33,306 bases of DNA, taken from positions 1 through 33,306 of the forward strand of contig DYHT01000018.1 of NCBI GenBank assembly GCA_020723995.1. The letters are read 5' to 3'. This DNA comes from Chloroflexus sp. Its GTDB lineage: Bacteria > Chloroflexota > Anaerolineae > Anaerolineales > Villigracilaceae. Of this stretch, positions 24,208 to 33,145 are shown one piece after another (the stretch's first letter is position 1; each line of letters starts with the position of its first letter). The notes below the pieces were generated by a model. The model did no database searches. It was not told where the DNA came from and saw only the letters and a list, made by a program, of their open reading frames with translations. The position numbers and the translations under genes were made by a program.

Positions 24208-25809
24208 ATGAAGCCTGCCTCTTTTCCAGCACGCAAAGCCGCCGTTTTGTTGCTCCTTGCCGCTCTGCTCTCCGCCTGCGGCCCGCTGTGGGGGACGACT
24301 GAACCGACCCTTACTGCGACGCCGACTCGGGCGGTTTTCTGGACGGCTGACCCGCCGACACCCATCCCAACCTGGACGCCTCAGCCGACCTTCACGCCGT
24401 CTTTGACACCGCTTCCCCCGACTACAACGCCGACCCCATTCTCGTCCACACCCCAACCGCCGATCCTGTACTACGCCCAATCGGGCGACAGCCTGCCGGT
24501 CGTTGCGGCGCACTTCGGCGTGGACATTTCCGTGATCTCCTCGCCGGCGATGTTGCCAGAGACAGGGCTGCTGGACCCGGATACACCCCTCATCATCCCC
24601 AACCGCCTGGGCGAGACCACGCCTTCCATCCGAATTATTCCGGATAGAGAGGTGGTCTATTCTCCTTCGGCGATGGATTTCGATACTGATGCCTATGTTT
24701 CAGGGGCAAAAGGCTATTTGAGTACCTATAAACAATGGTTGAGCAGCACCGGTTGGACGACCGGCGCTCATGCCGTCAAAAAAATCGCCATCGAGAACTC
24801 GATCAATCCACGCCTGCTGCTGGCCCTGATCGAGTACCAAAGTGGCTGGGTCAACGGCCTGCCTTCGAACCTGGCCCAGGGTGATTATCCCCTCGGCTAC
24901 ATTGACACTTATTATCGGGGTCTCTTCCGCCAGATGATGTGGGCGGTGCAGGAGCTATCGAACGGATACTACGGCTGGCGCGGCGGCACGTTGACCACCT
25001 TGACCTTCTCGGATGGCACGACAGTGCGCCTCTCGCCGGAGCTGAATGCCGGTTCGGTCGCGATCCATTACTTCTTTTCTAAAACCATGAACTATACAGA
25101 ATGGGCGCAGGCCATAGATCCCAACGTCGGATTCCCGGCGCTGTATGCGCGCATGTTTGGCGATCCCTGGTCGCGCGCCCTGGCTGTCGAGCCGATTTTC
25201 CCGCCCGGGCTGACCCAGCCGCGGCTGATTTTACCCTTTGAGGTGCGACAGATCTGGAGCTTTAGCGGTGGGCCGCATTCGGCCTGGATACAACAGTTAT
25301 CTTCCAGCAACGGGTTGCCTCCGGCCTGGGAATTACAGGGTGCCCTGGCCGCGTTGGATTTTGCCCCGGGCGCAGATCAAAGCGGTTGCGTACCTTCCAA
25401 CCGTTGGATCGTGGCTTCCGCCTCCGGGCGGGTCGTGCGCTCGGGGAATGGGGTGGTCGTCCTGGACTTGGACGGCGACGGCCATGAACAGACCGGCTGG
25501 GTTTTGCTCTACCTGCATGTCGCTACAAAAAACCGCGTTCCCCTCGGCGATTGGTTGAATATTGGCGATTGGATCGGCCATCCTTCTTGCGAGGGGGGCA
25601 TTGCAACTGGCACGCACCTGCACTTCGCCCGTAAATATAACGGCGAGTGGGTGCTGGCCGATGGGCCGCTCCCATTTACCCTCAGTGGCTGGGTGGCGCA
25701 CGCCGGAAAGAAGCCCTACGAGGGTACATTGACGAAGGGTGATAAGACCGTCATTGCCAGGCCCGACGGTTCGTTTGAGACCCAAATCAGCCGTTTACCG
25801 GATGAATAA
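24208..25809 (+). CDS. LysM and M23-like peptidase lipoprotein, paralogue 2
   Basis: The 533-residue protein repeats the plan of paralogue 1: lipobox LLSAC (Cys24), a long Thr/Pro spacer with many TPT motifs, and a degenerate LysM-like stretch (ILYYAQSGDSLPVVAAHFGV). The shared middle domain shows INPRLLLALIEYQSGW and LNAGSVAIHYFF. The C-terminal M23-like domain has FSGGPHSAW, ALDFAPG, LLYLHVATK and GTHLHFARKYNGEW. About 15 residues are inserted between GGPH and the Asp motif compared with paralogue 3. The downstream gene starts inside its last codons (8-base overlap), so those two are translationally linked. Confidence 0.85.
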   Translation: MKPASFPARKAAVLLLLAALLSACGPLWGTTEPTLTATPTRAVFWTADPPTPIPTWTPQPTFTPSLTPLPPTTTPTPFSSTPQPPILYYAQSGDSLPVVAAHFGVDISVISSPAMLPETGLLDPDTPLIIPNRLGETTPSIRIIPDREVVYSPSAMDFDTDAYVSGAKGYLSTYKQWLSSTGWTTGAHAVKKIAIENSINPRLLLALIEYQSGWVNGLPSNLAQGDYPLGYIDTYYRGLFRQMMWAVQELSNGYYGWRGGTLTTLTFSDGTTVRLSPELNAGSVAIHYFFSKTMNYTEWAQAIDPNVGFPALYARMFGDPWSRALAVEPIFPPGLTQPRLILPFEVRQIWSFSGGPHSAWIQQLSSSNGLPPAWELQGALAALDFAPGADQSGCVPSNRWIVASASGRVVRSGNGVVVLDLDGDGHEQTGWVLLYLHVATKNRVPLGDWLNIGDWIGHPSCEGGIATGTHLHFARKYNGEWVLADGPLPFTLSGWVAHAGKKPYEGTLTKGDKTVIARPDGSFETQISRLPDE

Positions 25810-27268
25810 TTTCCCATTGCGTGGTTTGCTGTTTTTCGTTATCGCCTCCCTGATCCTGTCGGCCTGTATGCCCCAGGCAGCGGGTGCGGACCTGGTACCT
25901 GTCACCGCGACACCGACGCTGGTCGCCGGGCCTTCACCGACTCCGCTGCCGGCGCGCCCGGCCTATAATCCGGGTGAATTGGTGGACTATGCAGCCCAAA
26001 TGGGAGATACATTGCCTGCATTGGCAGCCCATTTCAATACCACAGTAGACCAGATCCGCCAGGCCAACCCCCAAATCCCGGCCGACGCGACCACCATGCC
26101 GCCTGGGATGCCGATGAAGATACCCATCTACTATCTGTCATTGTGGGGCAGCCCGTTAAAAATAATTCCAGATAATCTATTCGTGAACGGCCCGTCGGCG
26201 GTCGGGTTCGATAGCTCGGCTTTTGTGGCCGGACAAACGGGTTGGTTGAAGGACTTCAGCGACTACGTGGGAGGCGACTGGCGTAGCGGCGCGCAGATCG
26301 TGGATTATGTCGCCATGAATTTCAGCGTCAGCCCGCGCCTGCTGCTGGCTATTTTGGAATATCAAACCGGCGCGCTCTCCCAGGCTGAACCGCCTGATAT
26401 GTCCTATCTGCTTGGCTACCGCAGTTATTCGCATCGTGGCCTCTACCTGCAACTGGTCTGGGCCGCGAATACACTCAATAACGGTTATTACGGTTGGCGG
26501 ACTGGGCGGCTGACCTCCTTCGAACATAGCGACGGCAGCCTCGAACGTCCGGATCCCTGGCAGAATCCCGGGACGGTCGGCATCCAATATTATTTCTCGC
26601 GCTTATATTTGAAAGAAGACTACACGCGCGCCATAGGAAGCGAGGGCCTGGCGCTTACCTTTCGAAATCTTTTTGGCGATCCATGGGCAATGGAAGTCCC
26701 CCACATTCCGGTCAGCCTGAAGCAGCCGGCATTCACGTTCCCCTTTCCGGCGGGTGATTCATGGACCTACACTGGCGGCCCGCACACCGGCTGGGGGACG
26801 GGGGAACCCTTGGCGGCCATTGACTTCGCCCCCCCGGCTTCGGTCGGCGGTTGTATCCCAACGGATAAATGGGCTACGGCCATAGCCGACGGGGTGGTCG
26901 TGCGCTCCGAGACTGGCATAGTAGTCCTCGACCTGGATGACGATCGCGATGAACGTACCGGCTGGGTCATCTTTCATCTGCATGTCGGCAGCGAGGGCCG
27001 CGTACCGCTCGGCACACGAATGAAATCGGGCGACCCGGTTGGGCATCCCTCCTGCGAGGGCGGGCGGACCACCGGCACGCACATCCACATCGCCCGTAAA
27101 TATAACGGCGAATGGATACCGGCCGAAGGGCCGTTGGCCTTTAACCTGGAAGGTTGGATCGCTCATAACGGTGATAGGGCCTACGCAGGCACATTGACGC
27201 GTAATGGGAAAACAATTATTGCCTGTGATTGTTCTAATCTGGAAAGTCAGGTCACGGCGGGAAAATAG
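25802..27268 (+). CDS. LysM and M23-like peptidase lipoprotein, paralogue 3
   Basis: A 488-residue protein, again with lipobox LILSAC (Cys22), short spacer, LysM-like domain (YAAQMGDTLPALAAHFNTT, MPMKIPIYY), middle domain (VSPRLLLAILEYQTGA, NPGTVGIQYYF) and M23-like domain (YTGGPHTGW, AIDFAPP, IFHLHVGSEG, GTHIHIARKYNGEW). ATG 25802 overlaps the end of paralogue 2; a longer upstream frame is possible but lies fully inside that gene and would hide the signal peptide. Three diverged copies in a row suggest old tandem duplication with separate roles in wall growth or division. Confidence 0.85.
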   Translation: MNNFPLRGLLFFVIASLILSACMPQAAGADLVPVTATPTLVAGPSPTPLPARPAYNPGELVDYAAQMGDTLPALAAHFNTTVDQIRQANPQIPADATTMPPGMPMKIPIYYLSLWGSPLKIIPDNLFVNGPSAVGFDSSAFVAGQTGWLKDFSDYVGGDWRSGAQIVDYVAMNFSVSPRLLLAILEYQTGALSQAEPPDMSYLLGYRSYSHRGLYLQLVWAANTLNNGYYGWRTGRLTSFEHSDGSLERPDPWQNPGTVGIQYYFSRLYLKEDYTRAIGSEGLALTFRNLFGDPWAMEVPHIPVSLKQPAFTFPFPAGDSWTYTGGPHTGWGTGEPLAAIDFAPPASVGGCIPTDKWATAIADGVVVRSETGIVVLDLDDDRDERTGWVIFHLHVGSEGRVPLGTRMKSGDPVGHPSCEGGRTTGTHIHIARKYNGEWIPAEGPLAFNLEGWIAHNGDRAYAGTLTRNGKTIIACDCSNLESQVTAGK

Positions 27269-27271
27269 AGC

Positions 27272-27305
27272 CGCGCAGGAACGGGCAACTACCTGTCTCT
27301 GCGCG
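27272..27305. terminator. weak stem between convergent genes
   Basis: cgcgcag (27272-27278) and ctgcgcg (27299-27305) can pair across a 20-base loop in the 51-base gap between paralogue 3 and the convergent OsmC gene. No T run follows on either strand, so a role as terminator is only a guess. Confidence 0.25.
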
Positions 27306-27319
27306 TGATTGCCAAAATC

Positions 27320-27739
27320 TCAGTCGGCATCCAGAATCTTATATGCCAGTTTTATTTCCACCACTTTGCCCAGCATGGCCTGCGCTGGGCAATATTTGGT
27401 CTTGGATAGTTCCAGGGCGCGTTCCACCGCCGCTAGGTCAATCTTGCGGCCTGTGAGGATATACTCGATATTCACCTGCGTGAAGACGTGCGGATGTTCC
27501 TGCGCCTGCTCTGCATGGACTTTTACCTCGAAGGTGGTCACATCTTGTCGTTTTTTTTGCAGAATGGAAATCACGTCCATCGCCGTACAGCCGGCCAGGC
27601 TGACGGCCATCAGTTCCATCGGGCGAAAGCCGTAATTCGCGCCGCCCACTTCCAAAGCCGCACCCAGCGGCACGCTAACGCCGCTATCCGCTGTACCTGT
27701 GAAAGTCAATCCCTGCTGCCAGGTTACTTTTGCGTTCAT
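27320..27739 (-). CDS. OsmC-family peroxide/thiol stress protein
   Basis: This 139-residue OsmC/YhfA-type protein has the two conserved cysteines: LAGCTAMDVISILQ and KTKYCPAQAML. It begins MNAKVTWQQGLTFTGTADSG and has the family's FRPMELMAVSLAGC core. OsmC proteins reduce organic hydroperoxides in the cytoplasm. ATG 27739 has GGAGAAC upstream and overlaps the redoxin stop by four bases (ATGA). It is last in the sigma/anti-sigma operon, so it may be part of an oxidative stress regulon. Confidence 0.88.
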   Translation of the reverse strand: MNAKVTWQQGLTFTGTADSGVSVPLGAALEVGGANYGFRPMELMAVSLAGCTAMDVISILQKKRQDVTTFEVKVHAEQAQEHPHVFTQVNIEYILTGRKIDLAAVERALELSKTKYCPAQAMLGKVVEIKLAYKILDAD

Positions 27740-28041
27740 TTTTCGTTCTCCACGAGTGGGGTTACATATTTTTCCAGCATTTCCGGGCTGATCGCTCCGC
27801 TCCATGCCAGGCGAATGATACCTTCCCGGTCAACTACGTATGAGCTGGGGAGGTTGTAATTCTTGAAAGATTCAAGGGCCAATCCATGCGGGTCAAGCCA
27901 GATCGGGAAAGTGAGCTGGTATTGCCTGACGAAAGCCGCCACCTCGCTGGCAGGCTCGCCAGCTTCGATGCCGAGGATGAGGAAGCCCTGGGTGGCGTGG
28001 GACGCATCCTTCACGACGAAGGGGAGCTGCATGTCGTTCAT
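27736..28041 (-). pseudogene. redoxin (TlpA/ResA-like) lacking its CxxC half
   Basis: The 101 residues match the second half of thioredoxin-like TlpA/ResA proteins: GFLILGIEAGEPASEVAAFV, LTFPIWLDPHG, YNLPSSYVVDREGIIRLAWSG. The signal peptide, first strand and the WCxxC active site that should come before are missing. Upstream the frame stays open only until the anti-sigma stop codon at 28077. A deletion joining the anti-sigma gene to the middle of a redoxin gene would explain this. It could still be translated from ATG 28041, but without redox cysteines it cannot act as a normal thiol oxidoreductase. Confidence 0.65.
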
Positions 28042-28076
28042 CTTGGGTTTAGATGCAATCAGGCTAGAATAGTTGC

Positions 28077-28331
28077 TTAGTGCTGTAGATAATCTTCCAG
28101 TTTCAAGCTGTGGAAGAGGCGCTCGCGCACATCGCGAGGCACATCTGCTGGCTCGGAGGTGATCGCATGATAGAGATAGATGGTCTTACGCAGCGTATCC
28201 ACCACGATACTGCAATTCTGGCAATCAGAGAGGTGCCGCTGGATTTCATTGCACAACTCCTCGCTGAGCGTGCCATCCACATATTCAGAGAGCGAGTCCA
28301 ATAAAGATTTGCAATGCGCTGATTGTGTCAT
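28077..28331 (-). CDS. zinc-finger anti-sigma factor
   Basis: An 84-residue zf-HC2-type protein: CKSLLDSLSEYVDG, then the zinc site in IQRHLSDCQNC (HxxxCxxC). These bind the cognate ECF sigma factor and hold it inactive; many release it on thiol oxidation. No membrane helix follows, so it is soluble. The ATG overlaps the sigma gene by four bases. An OsmC protein and a redoxin remnant downstream make an oxidative trigger plausible. Confidence 0.85.
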   Translation of the reverse strand: MTQSAHCKSLLDSLSEYVDGTLSEELCNEIQRHLSDCQNCSIVVDTLRKTIYLYHAITSEPADVPRDVRERLFHSLKLEDYLQH

Positions 28332-28939
28332 TTCTTTTCAATCCGATCACCAATGCGTTCGCTGTAATAACTGCTGAGTTGCTCGCGCAGGTTCAGGCGG
28401 GCGCGCAACAGACGGGTTTTCACCGCGGTCTGGCTCAAGTCAAGCACCTGTCTGGTCTCTTCAATGGATAGATCCTCGAGGTCGCGCAGGATGAACACGA
28501 TGCGCAGTTTCTCCGGCAGGCGCTGAATGGCCCGGTCAAGATGTCGCCTAGCTTCGACCGAAAGCAATTCATCCTCCGGCAGGCAGCACCAATCCACGAA
28601 TTGGAGCGGGGAATACTCCCCACCTTCATCACCTTCCACACTTGTGTCCGTCATCGTCGTTTCAGGGCGTCGCTTGCGGATCATCATCAGGGCTTCATTG
28701 GCGGCGATACGATAAAGCCAGGTGGAGAGGCTGGAACGTTCCTCGAAGCTGCGGATGTGCTTGAACGCATTGAGGAAGGTATTTTGGAGTACATCCTCGG
28801 CGTCTTGTCCGTCGCCGAGCATTTTCATCGCCATCCGGTACATCGGCCCAGAGTAGGCATCCACAAGCCGGGTGAATTCATCTCGATTTCCAGACTTGAG
28901 GGCGTCAAGGGAGAGTTCTGGCGGGATTTTCTCACTCAT
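28328..28939 (-). CDS. ECF-type RNA polymerase sigma factor
   Basis: A 203-residue sigma-70 family protein with region 2 (FTRLVDAYSGPMYRMAMKML, DAEDVLQNTFLNAFKHI, SSLSTWLYRIAANEALMMI) and region 4 (AIQRLPEKLRIVFILRDLED, SIEETRQVLDLSQTAVKTRL). It starts at ATG 28939 (MSEKIPPEL); the longer frame upstream lacks support. A TATACT at 28980-28975 on the minus strand is a possible -10 box. It should drive a stress regulon including its own operon, under control of the anti-sigma factor. Confidence 0.92.
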   Translation of the reverse strand: MSEKIPPELSLDALKSGNRDEFTRLVDAYSGPMYRMAMKMLGDGQDAEDVLQNTFLNAFKHIRSFEERSSLSTWLYRIAANEALMMIRKRRPETTMTDTSVEGDEGGEYSPLQFVDWCCLPEDELLSVEARRHLDRAIQRLPEKLRIVFILRDLEDLSIEETRQVLDLSQTAVKTRLLRARLNLREQLSSYYSERIGDRIEKK

Positions 28940-29083
28940 TAGATGTCTTCCGAAATCAAAAGTTGCAGATATAGAGTATACCCGATGCCTATGACATATT
29001 GAGTTCAAATAAGGGACAAATGTCTTTTAATTTAGGATGTTCGCCACTTGAAAGGGTATGTATGTGAGCATAATATCCATGCA

Positions 29084-29827
29084 ATGATAGTTGACAACCT
29101 GAAAGAATTCGCCTTCTTCGAAGGCTTGAGCTCGGCAGATATAAGACTGCTGATGCCTTATTTCAGCTCACAGTTCTACCCTGCCAGTACCATCGTCTTC
29201 GAGCAAGGAGATATCGCCGAATTTCTTTATCTCCTGGTGAAGGGCGAGGTGCTCATCCGCTACAAGCCGGATGACGGGCCGATGATGACCGTGACGCGGG
29301 TGCAGCCAGGCGGCGTTTTCGGCTGGTCGGCGGCCTTGGGTAATGTGGACTATACTTCCGGCGCGTTGTGCACGGCAGATTGTGAAGTTCTGCAAGTACG
29401 CGGCAAGGATTTGCGCGCCATATGTGATAAGTATCCTGCGGTCGGCAAAGTAATTCTCGACCGCCTGGCGAACGTGATCTCCGAGCGCTGGCAGAGCAGG
29501 CGGGCGCAGGTGACATCCTTGTTGGCGAGAGGTATACGCCAGCCGGTCGGCTTCCCGCAAGGGTTCAAGGAGGTTGGAAGAATGGCAGAAACGAAACTCC
29601 TTCCACAAGAAGCGCAGATGAAAGGTTTGATCGAACAACTGAGCGCGTATATCGAGCATTTCCATGGCGGATCGGTAGAATTTGTCGCTTTCAATGGGAA
29701 AGTCCTGAAGGTGAAGCTGGGGGGAGCTTGCCTGGGTTGTCCACTTTCACCCGCCACGCTACACGGCTGGGTGGAGGGGACCATGCGGCAGTTTTTCCCG
29801 GATATTGAGCGCGTCGAGGCGGTCTAA
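29084..29827 (+). CDS. cNMP-binding domain fused to a NifU C-terminal-like Fe-S domain
   Basis: This 247-residue protein joins two parts. Residues 1 to about 125 form a Crp-like sensor fold (FFEGLSSADIRLLMPYF, VFEQGDIAEFLYLLVKGEV). Its phosphate-binding cassette is altered (FGWSAALGNVDYTSGALC, no RxA/RTA-type Arg), so it may not bind cAMP. Residues about 175-247 match the NifU C-terminal domain, including GGACLGCPLSP with Cys216 and Cys219, which in NifU/NfuA bind a 4Fe-4S cluster. There is no helix-turn-helix. ATG 29084 begins the family-like MIVDNLKEF; TTG 29048, with AGGA upstream, is the alternative. The gene faces away from the sigma operon and precedes a hybrid kinase. Confidence 0.8.
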   Translation: MIVDNLKEFAFFEGLSSADIRLLMPYFSSQFYPASTIVFEQGDIAEFLYLLVKGEVLIRYKPDDGPMMTVTRVQPGGVFGWSAALGNVDYTSGALCTADCEVLQVRGKDLRAICDKYPAVGKVILDRLANVISERWQSRRAQVTSLLARGIRQPVGFPQGFKEVGRMAETKLLPQEAQMKGLIEQLSAYIEHFHGGSVEFVAFNGKVLKVKLGGACLGCPLSPATLHGWVEGTMRQFFPDIERVEAV

Positions 29828-29835
29828 TCTTTGAG

Positions 29836-29868
29836 AGACCCTAAAGGTTTCTAGAACCTTTAGGGTCT
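29836..29868 (+). terminator. stem-loop after the cNMP-NifU gene
   Basis: agaccctaaaggtt and aacctttagggtct form a 14-bp stem with a 5-base loop, nine bases after the stop codon. The T run after it is poor (ggatcttta), so termination may be partial. Confidence 0.6.
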
Positions 29869-29978
29869 GGATCTTTATGTGGGGGGATGTTCGACATCGT
29901 TTCTCTTTTTGTGCTAAACTACATAGTGCACGGCTTATATGCCTCTTGTGTCGGTTGCTTTAGTTCGTGGAGGCCCCG

Positions 29979-32900
29979 ATGAAAAGATTTACTGACCTTT
30001 CTCCCACATTCAGGTTCACCCTCGTCGGTGTCTTGATTGGGATGATCTTTCCCATTTTTGGCACAATCTTGCAAACCTTCCTTGACCAGGCCTCGCTCGA
30101 CCTCGCGGCGATGCTCACAGCTCAGAGCAGCCATCCACTGTTATGGATCATTGACACGGTGCCTCTGTTCCTGGGATTGACCTTTGGATTTAATGGTGCG
30201 CGTGAAGAAAGCCTCATCCGCTTGAATGCCCAACTGGAGCAGACGGTCGCGGAGCGGACCTCGGAACTGGTCCGCACCAACGAGGAGCTTCAGCGTGAAG
30301 TGGAGGAGCGCCGCCAGACGGAGAAGCTCATCAGCCATGCGAAGAAAGAATGGGAAACAACCTTCGATGCCGTTGCAGACCCAATAATCCTGACGGACGA
30401 CAAGGATCTGATCGTCCGCTGCAACAAAGCCCTGACGAGACAATTGGGCATGGCATACCAGGAAATTCTCGGCCAGCCTCTCACGCGGATGCTGTTCGGT
30501 TGCAGCGAAAGCGAAGCTGGCTGGAACAGGCAGAGCGGCGAAATGACCTTCCCCTGTCTGGAAGGTTGGTACGATATTGCTGTTTATCCTGGCGTGATAG
30601 ATGGGCCCTCACCGCGCACACTATATATCCTTCACGATGTGACCGCTCGTAAACAAACCGAAGGCGAGGTATTGCGCCAAAAACAATACTTTGAAGCCCT
30701 GGTGCTTAACAGCCCAACCGCGATTGTAGTGTTGGATAATCGGGAGAAAGTCGTCTCCTGCAATCCGGTTTTTGAAAAATTATATGGTTATGCCAGTGAT
30801 GAGATTGTGGGCGTAAATCTTGATGGCCTCATCACGACTGCGGAGACAGCCGATGAAGCCGCCAGATATACTGCGCAAGCCATGACAGGCTCTGTGCACG
30901 GCATCGGCCAACGTAAACGTAAGGATGGGACGTTGGTGGATGTCGAGATCTTCGGCGCGCCTGTGGTCGTGGAGGGGGAGAGGGTGGGCGCGTTGGGCAT
31001 CTACCACGATATATCGGACCTGGTGCGCGCTCGCCGGGAGGCCGAGGAGGCCAGCCGCGCCAAGAGCGAATTCCTGGCGAACATGAGCCACGAGATCCGC
31101 ACGCCGATGAACAGCGTAATCGGGATGCTGGAATTAGCGCTGGATACACCTCTCACCCCTGAACAGCGTGATTACCTCAACACCTCTCTCCAAAGCGCTG
31201 AAGCGCTGCTGACCCTCCTGAATGACATCCTGGATTTCTCGAAGATCGAGGCCAGGCGCCTTGATCTGGAAGTCATTGATTTCGATCTGCGCAACACGGT
31301 CGAGGACGTGGCTTACACCCTGGCCAAGCGCGCCCAGGATAAGGGTCTGGAAATGGCCTCCCTGATCCACTCAGATGTTTATTCCGATTTGCGCGGCGAC
31401 CCTGGCCGGCTACGGCAGGCCCTGGTCAACCTGGTGGGAAATGCCATCAAATTCACCGAGCATGGTGAGATCGTCATCCATGCTGACCCCGTCTCCGATA
31501 CCCCAACCCATGCAACGGTGCGCTTCTCGGTCCAGGATACTGGCATTGGCATTCCACCGGAGCGGCAGGCGGCCATCTTCGAGCGCTTCACCCAGGTGGA
31601 CGGCTCGACCACGCGCCGCTACGGAGGCACGGGCCTCGGCCTGACCATTTCCAAGCAACTGGTGGAAGCAATGGGAGGCAAGATTGGCGTAGAAAGCGAG
31701 CCTGGGAAAGGGAGTACATTTTGGTTCGAGTTGACACTCGAGAAGCAATTGGAGGAGAAGGTCGAGCAGCCGCCAACGCCGGTGGATCTGCTCAACCTGA
31801 AAGTTCTTTGCATAGACGACAACGCCACCAGCCGCATGATCCTGACCAAGATCCTGGCAGGTTTCGGCTGCCAGGTTTCTACGGCCGAGAGCGGCCCCGA
31901 AGGGTTGGAGATGCTGCGCGCTGCGTACCGCGCCAAAGAACCTTATCAACTGATCTTACTGGATATGCAAATGCCGGGAATGGATGGCGAGCAGACGGCG
32001 CGGGCTATTAAAAGCGACCCGACCAGCCAGGAAATCAAGATCATCGTCCTGACCTCTATGGGCGAGCGCGGCGACGCCTCCCGTCTGGAAGCGCTGGGCT
32101 GCGCCGGCTACCTGCTTAAACCGGTCAAACGGCAATTGCTCTACGAGTCACTGGTGACTATTTTAGGGCAGCAGCCGCGCAAACCCGGCACCGGTCGTTT
32201 GATCACACGCCATACCCTCGCAGAGCAGAAACGCCAGGGTATGCGCATCCTGCTGGCCGAAGATAATGCCATCAACCAGAAACTGGCGATCATCTTGCTG
32301 CAGAAGGCTGGCTATTTAGTGGATGCCGTCGAGAATGGCGAACAAGTCCTCGAGAAGGTCCAGAAAGAACAGTACAACGCTGTGCTCATGGATGTGCAAA
32401 TGCCTGTTATGGATGGCTTCGAAGCCACGCGCCGCATCCGGCAATCGGAGGCTGGCAAGGGAGGCCACATCCCGATCATTGCGATGACGGCTCACGCCTT
32501 GAAGGGAGACCGGGAACGGTGTATCGAAGCCGGTATGGACGATTACGTCTCCAAGCCGCTCCAGCCGCAGGCGTTGATTACTGCCATTGACCGCTGGGTG
32601 CGAACCAGGAAAGAAGAGGCTGAAGGCGCTGCCGAAACGCGGCGCGAGGTGGTCCTGTTTGGCGAAGCAGCCGCCTCCGCGCCGCGTTCGAATGGGCAGC
32701 CAACGGCCGGGGAAAAGACCGAGGATCTCCCGATGAACATCGAAACTGCTTTGCCGCTCTTTGGAAACGACCGTAAGTTTCTCATTGAGATGTGCCGGGA
32801 GTTCGTCAATCATCTCTCCACACGTATCGAGGTCATGAAAACCGCCTTGCAGACCGGCGATGTGACCAGCCTCAACCGCCATGCCCACAGCCTGAAAGGA

Positions 32901-33065
32901 CTATCGGCCAATTTCAGCGCGAATCCCATCTCCTCCCTGGCAGCCGAGTTGGAGCAGCGGACCAGGCAAGGGGATGTGACGAACGCTGCCGCGCTGATTG
33001 ATAAGATCAATACCGAATCCGGGAGACTCGTCGAGTATATCGGGGCGAATCTCCTGAATGAATAG
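29979..33065 (+). CDS. hybrid sensor histidine kinase (2TM-PAS-PAS-HisKA-HATPase-REC-REC-Hpt)
   Basis: A 1028-residue kinase with a full phosphorelay in one chain. Two membrane helices (about 11-34 and 54-71) have almost no outer domain, so sensing is likely inside the cell or membrane. After a coiled coil (75-120) come two PAS domains (about 121-235 and 236-355), HisKA with His371 ([18 protein letters not shown]), HATPase ([30 protein letters not shown]), REC1 (Asp662 in [11 protein letters not shown]), REC2 (Asp805 in [11 protein letters not shown]) and Hpt (His970 in [12 protein letters not shown]). The order suggests BarA/ArcB-like relay to an unknown regulator. ATG 29979 has GGAGG five bases before it; GTG 29967 is a weaker choice. 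Confidence 0.93.
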   Translation: MKRFTDLSPTFRFTLVGVLIGMIFPIFGTILQTFLDQASLDLAAMLTAQSSHPLLWIIDTVPLFLGLTFGFNGAREESLIRLNAQLEQTVAERTSELVRTNEELQREVEERRQTEKLISHAKKEWETTFDAVADPIILTDDKDLIVRCNKALTRQLGMAYQEILGQPLTRMLFGCSESEAGWNRQSGEMTFPCLEGWYDIAVYPGVIDGPSPRTLYILHDVTARKQTEGEVLRQKQYFEALVLNSPTAIVVLDNREKVVSCNPVFEKLYGYASDEIVGVNLDGLITTAETADEAARYTAQAMTGSVHGIGQRKRKDGTLVDVEIFGAPVVVEGERVGALGIYHDISDLVRARREAEEASRAKSEFLANMSHEIRTPMNSVIGMLELALDTPLTPEQRDYLNTSLQSAEALLTLLNDILDFSKIEARRLDLEVIDFDLRNTVEDVAYTLAKRAQDKGLEMASLIHSDVYSDLRGDPGRLRQALVNLVGNAIKFTEHGEIVIHADPVSDTPTHATVRFSVQDTGIGIPPERQAAIFERFTQVDGSTTRRYGGTGLGLTISKQLVEAMGGKIGVESEPGKGSTFWFELTLEKQLEEKVEQPPTPVDLLNLKVLCIDDNATSRMILTKILAGFGCQVSTAESGPEGLEMLRAAYRAKEPYQLILLDMQMPGMDGEQTARAIKSDPTSQEIKIIVLTSMGERGDASRLEALGCAGYLLKPVKRQLLYESLVTILGQQPRKPGTGRLITRHTLAEQKRQGMRILLAEDNAINQKLAIILLQKAGYLVDAVENGEQVLEKVQKEQYNAVLMDVQMPVMDGFEATRRIRQSEAGKGGHIPIIAMTAHALKGDRERCIEAGMDDYVSKPLQPQALITAIDRWVRTRKEEAEGAAETRREVVLFGEAAASAPRSNGQPTAGEKTEDLPMNIETALPLFGNDRKFLIEMCREFVNHLSTRIEVMKTALQTGDVTSLNRHAHSLKGLSANFSANPISSLAAELEQRTRQGDVTNAAALIDKINTESGRLVEYIGANLLNE

Positions 33066-33128
33066 AAAGCGTTACGCTTTCTGAATAAATAAAAGAGACC
33101 CGGTTCCGCTGAGAAACCGGGTCTCTTT
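33064..33128 (+). terminator. double stem-loop terminator of the hybrid kinase gene
   Basis: agaaagcg-tta-cgctttct (33064-33082) directly overlaps the stop codon region. A stronger 14-bp stem follows, aaagagacccggtt with aaccgggtctcttt (33092-33128), with T-rich sequence after it. The second stem could also stop the minus-strand frame that ends at 33146. Confidence 0.8.
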
Positions 33129-33145
33129 GTTTGTTGTGTTCGATA

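Noticed and set aside
25739-25801. Upstream start for M23 paralogue 3.
   Set aside because: It lies inside paralogue 2 and would put 21 residues before a clear lipoprotein signal peptide.
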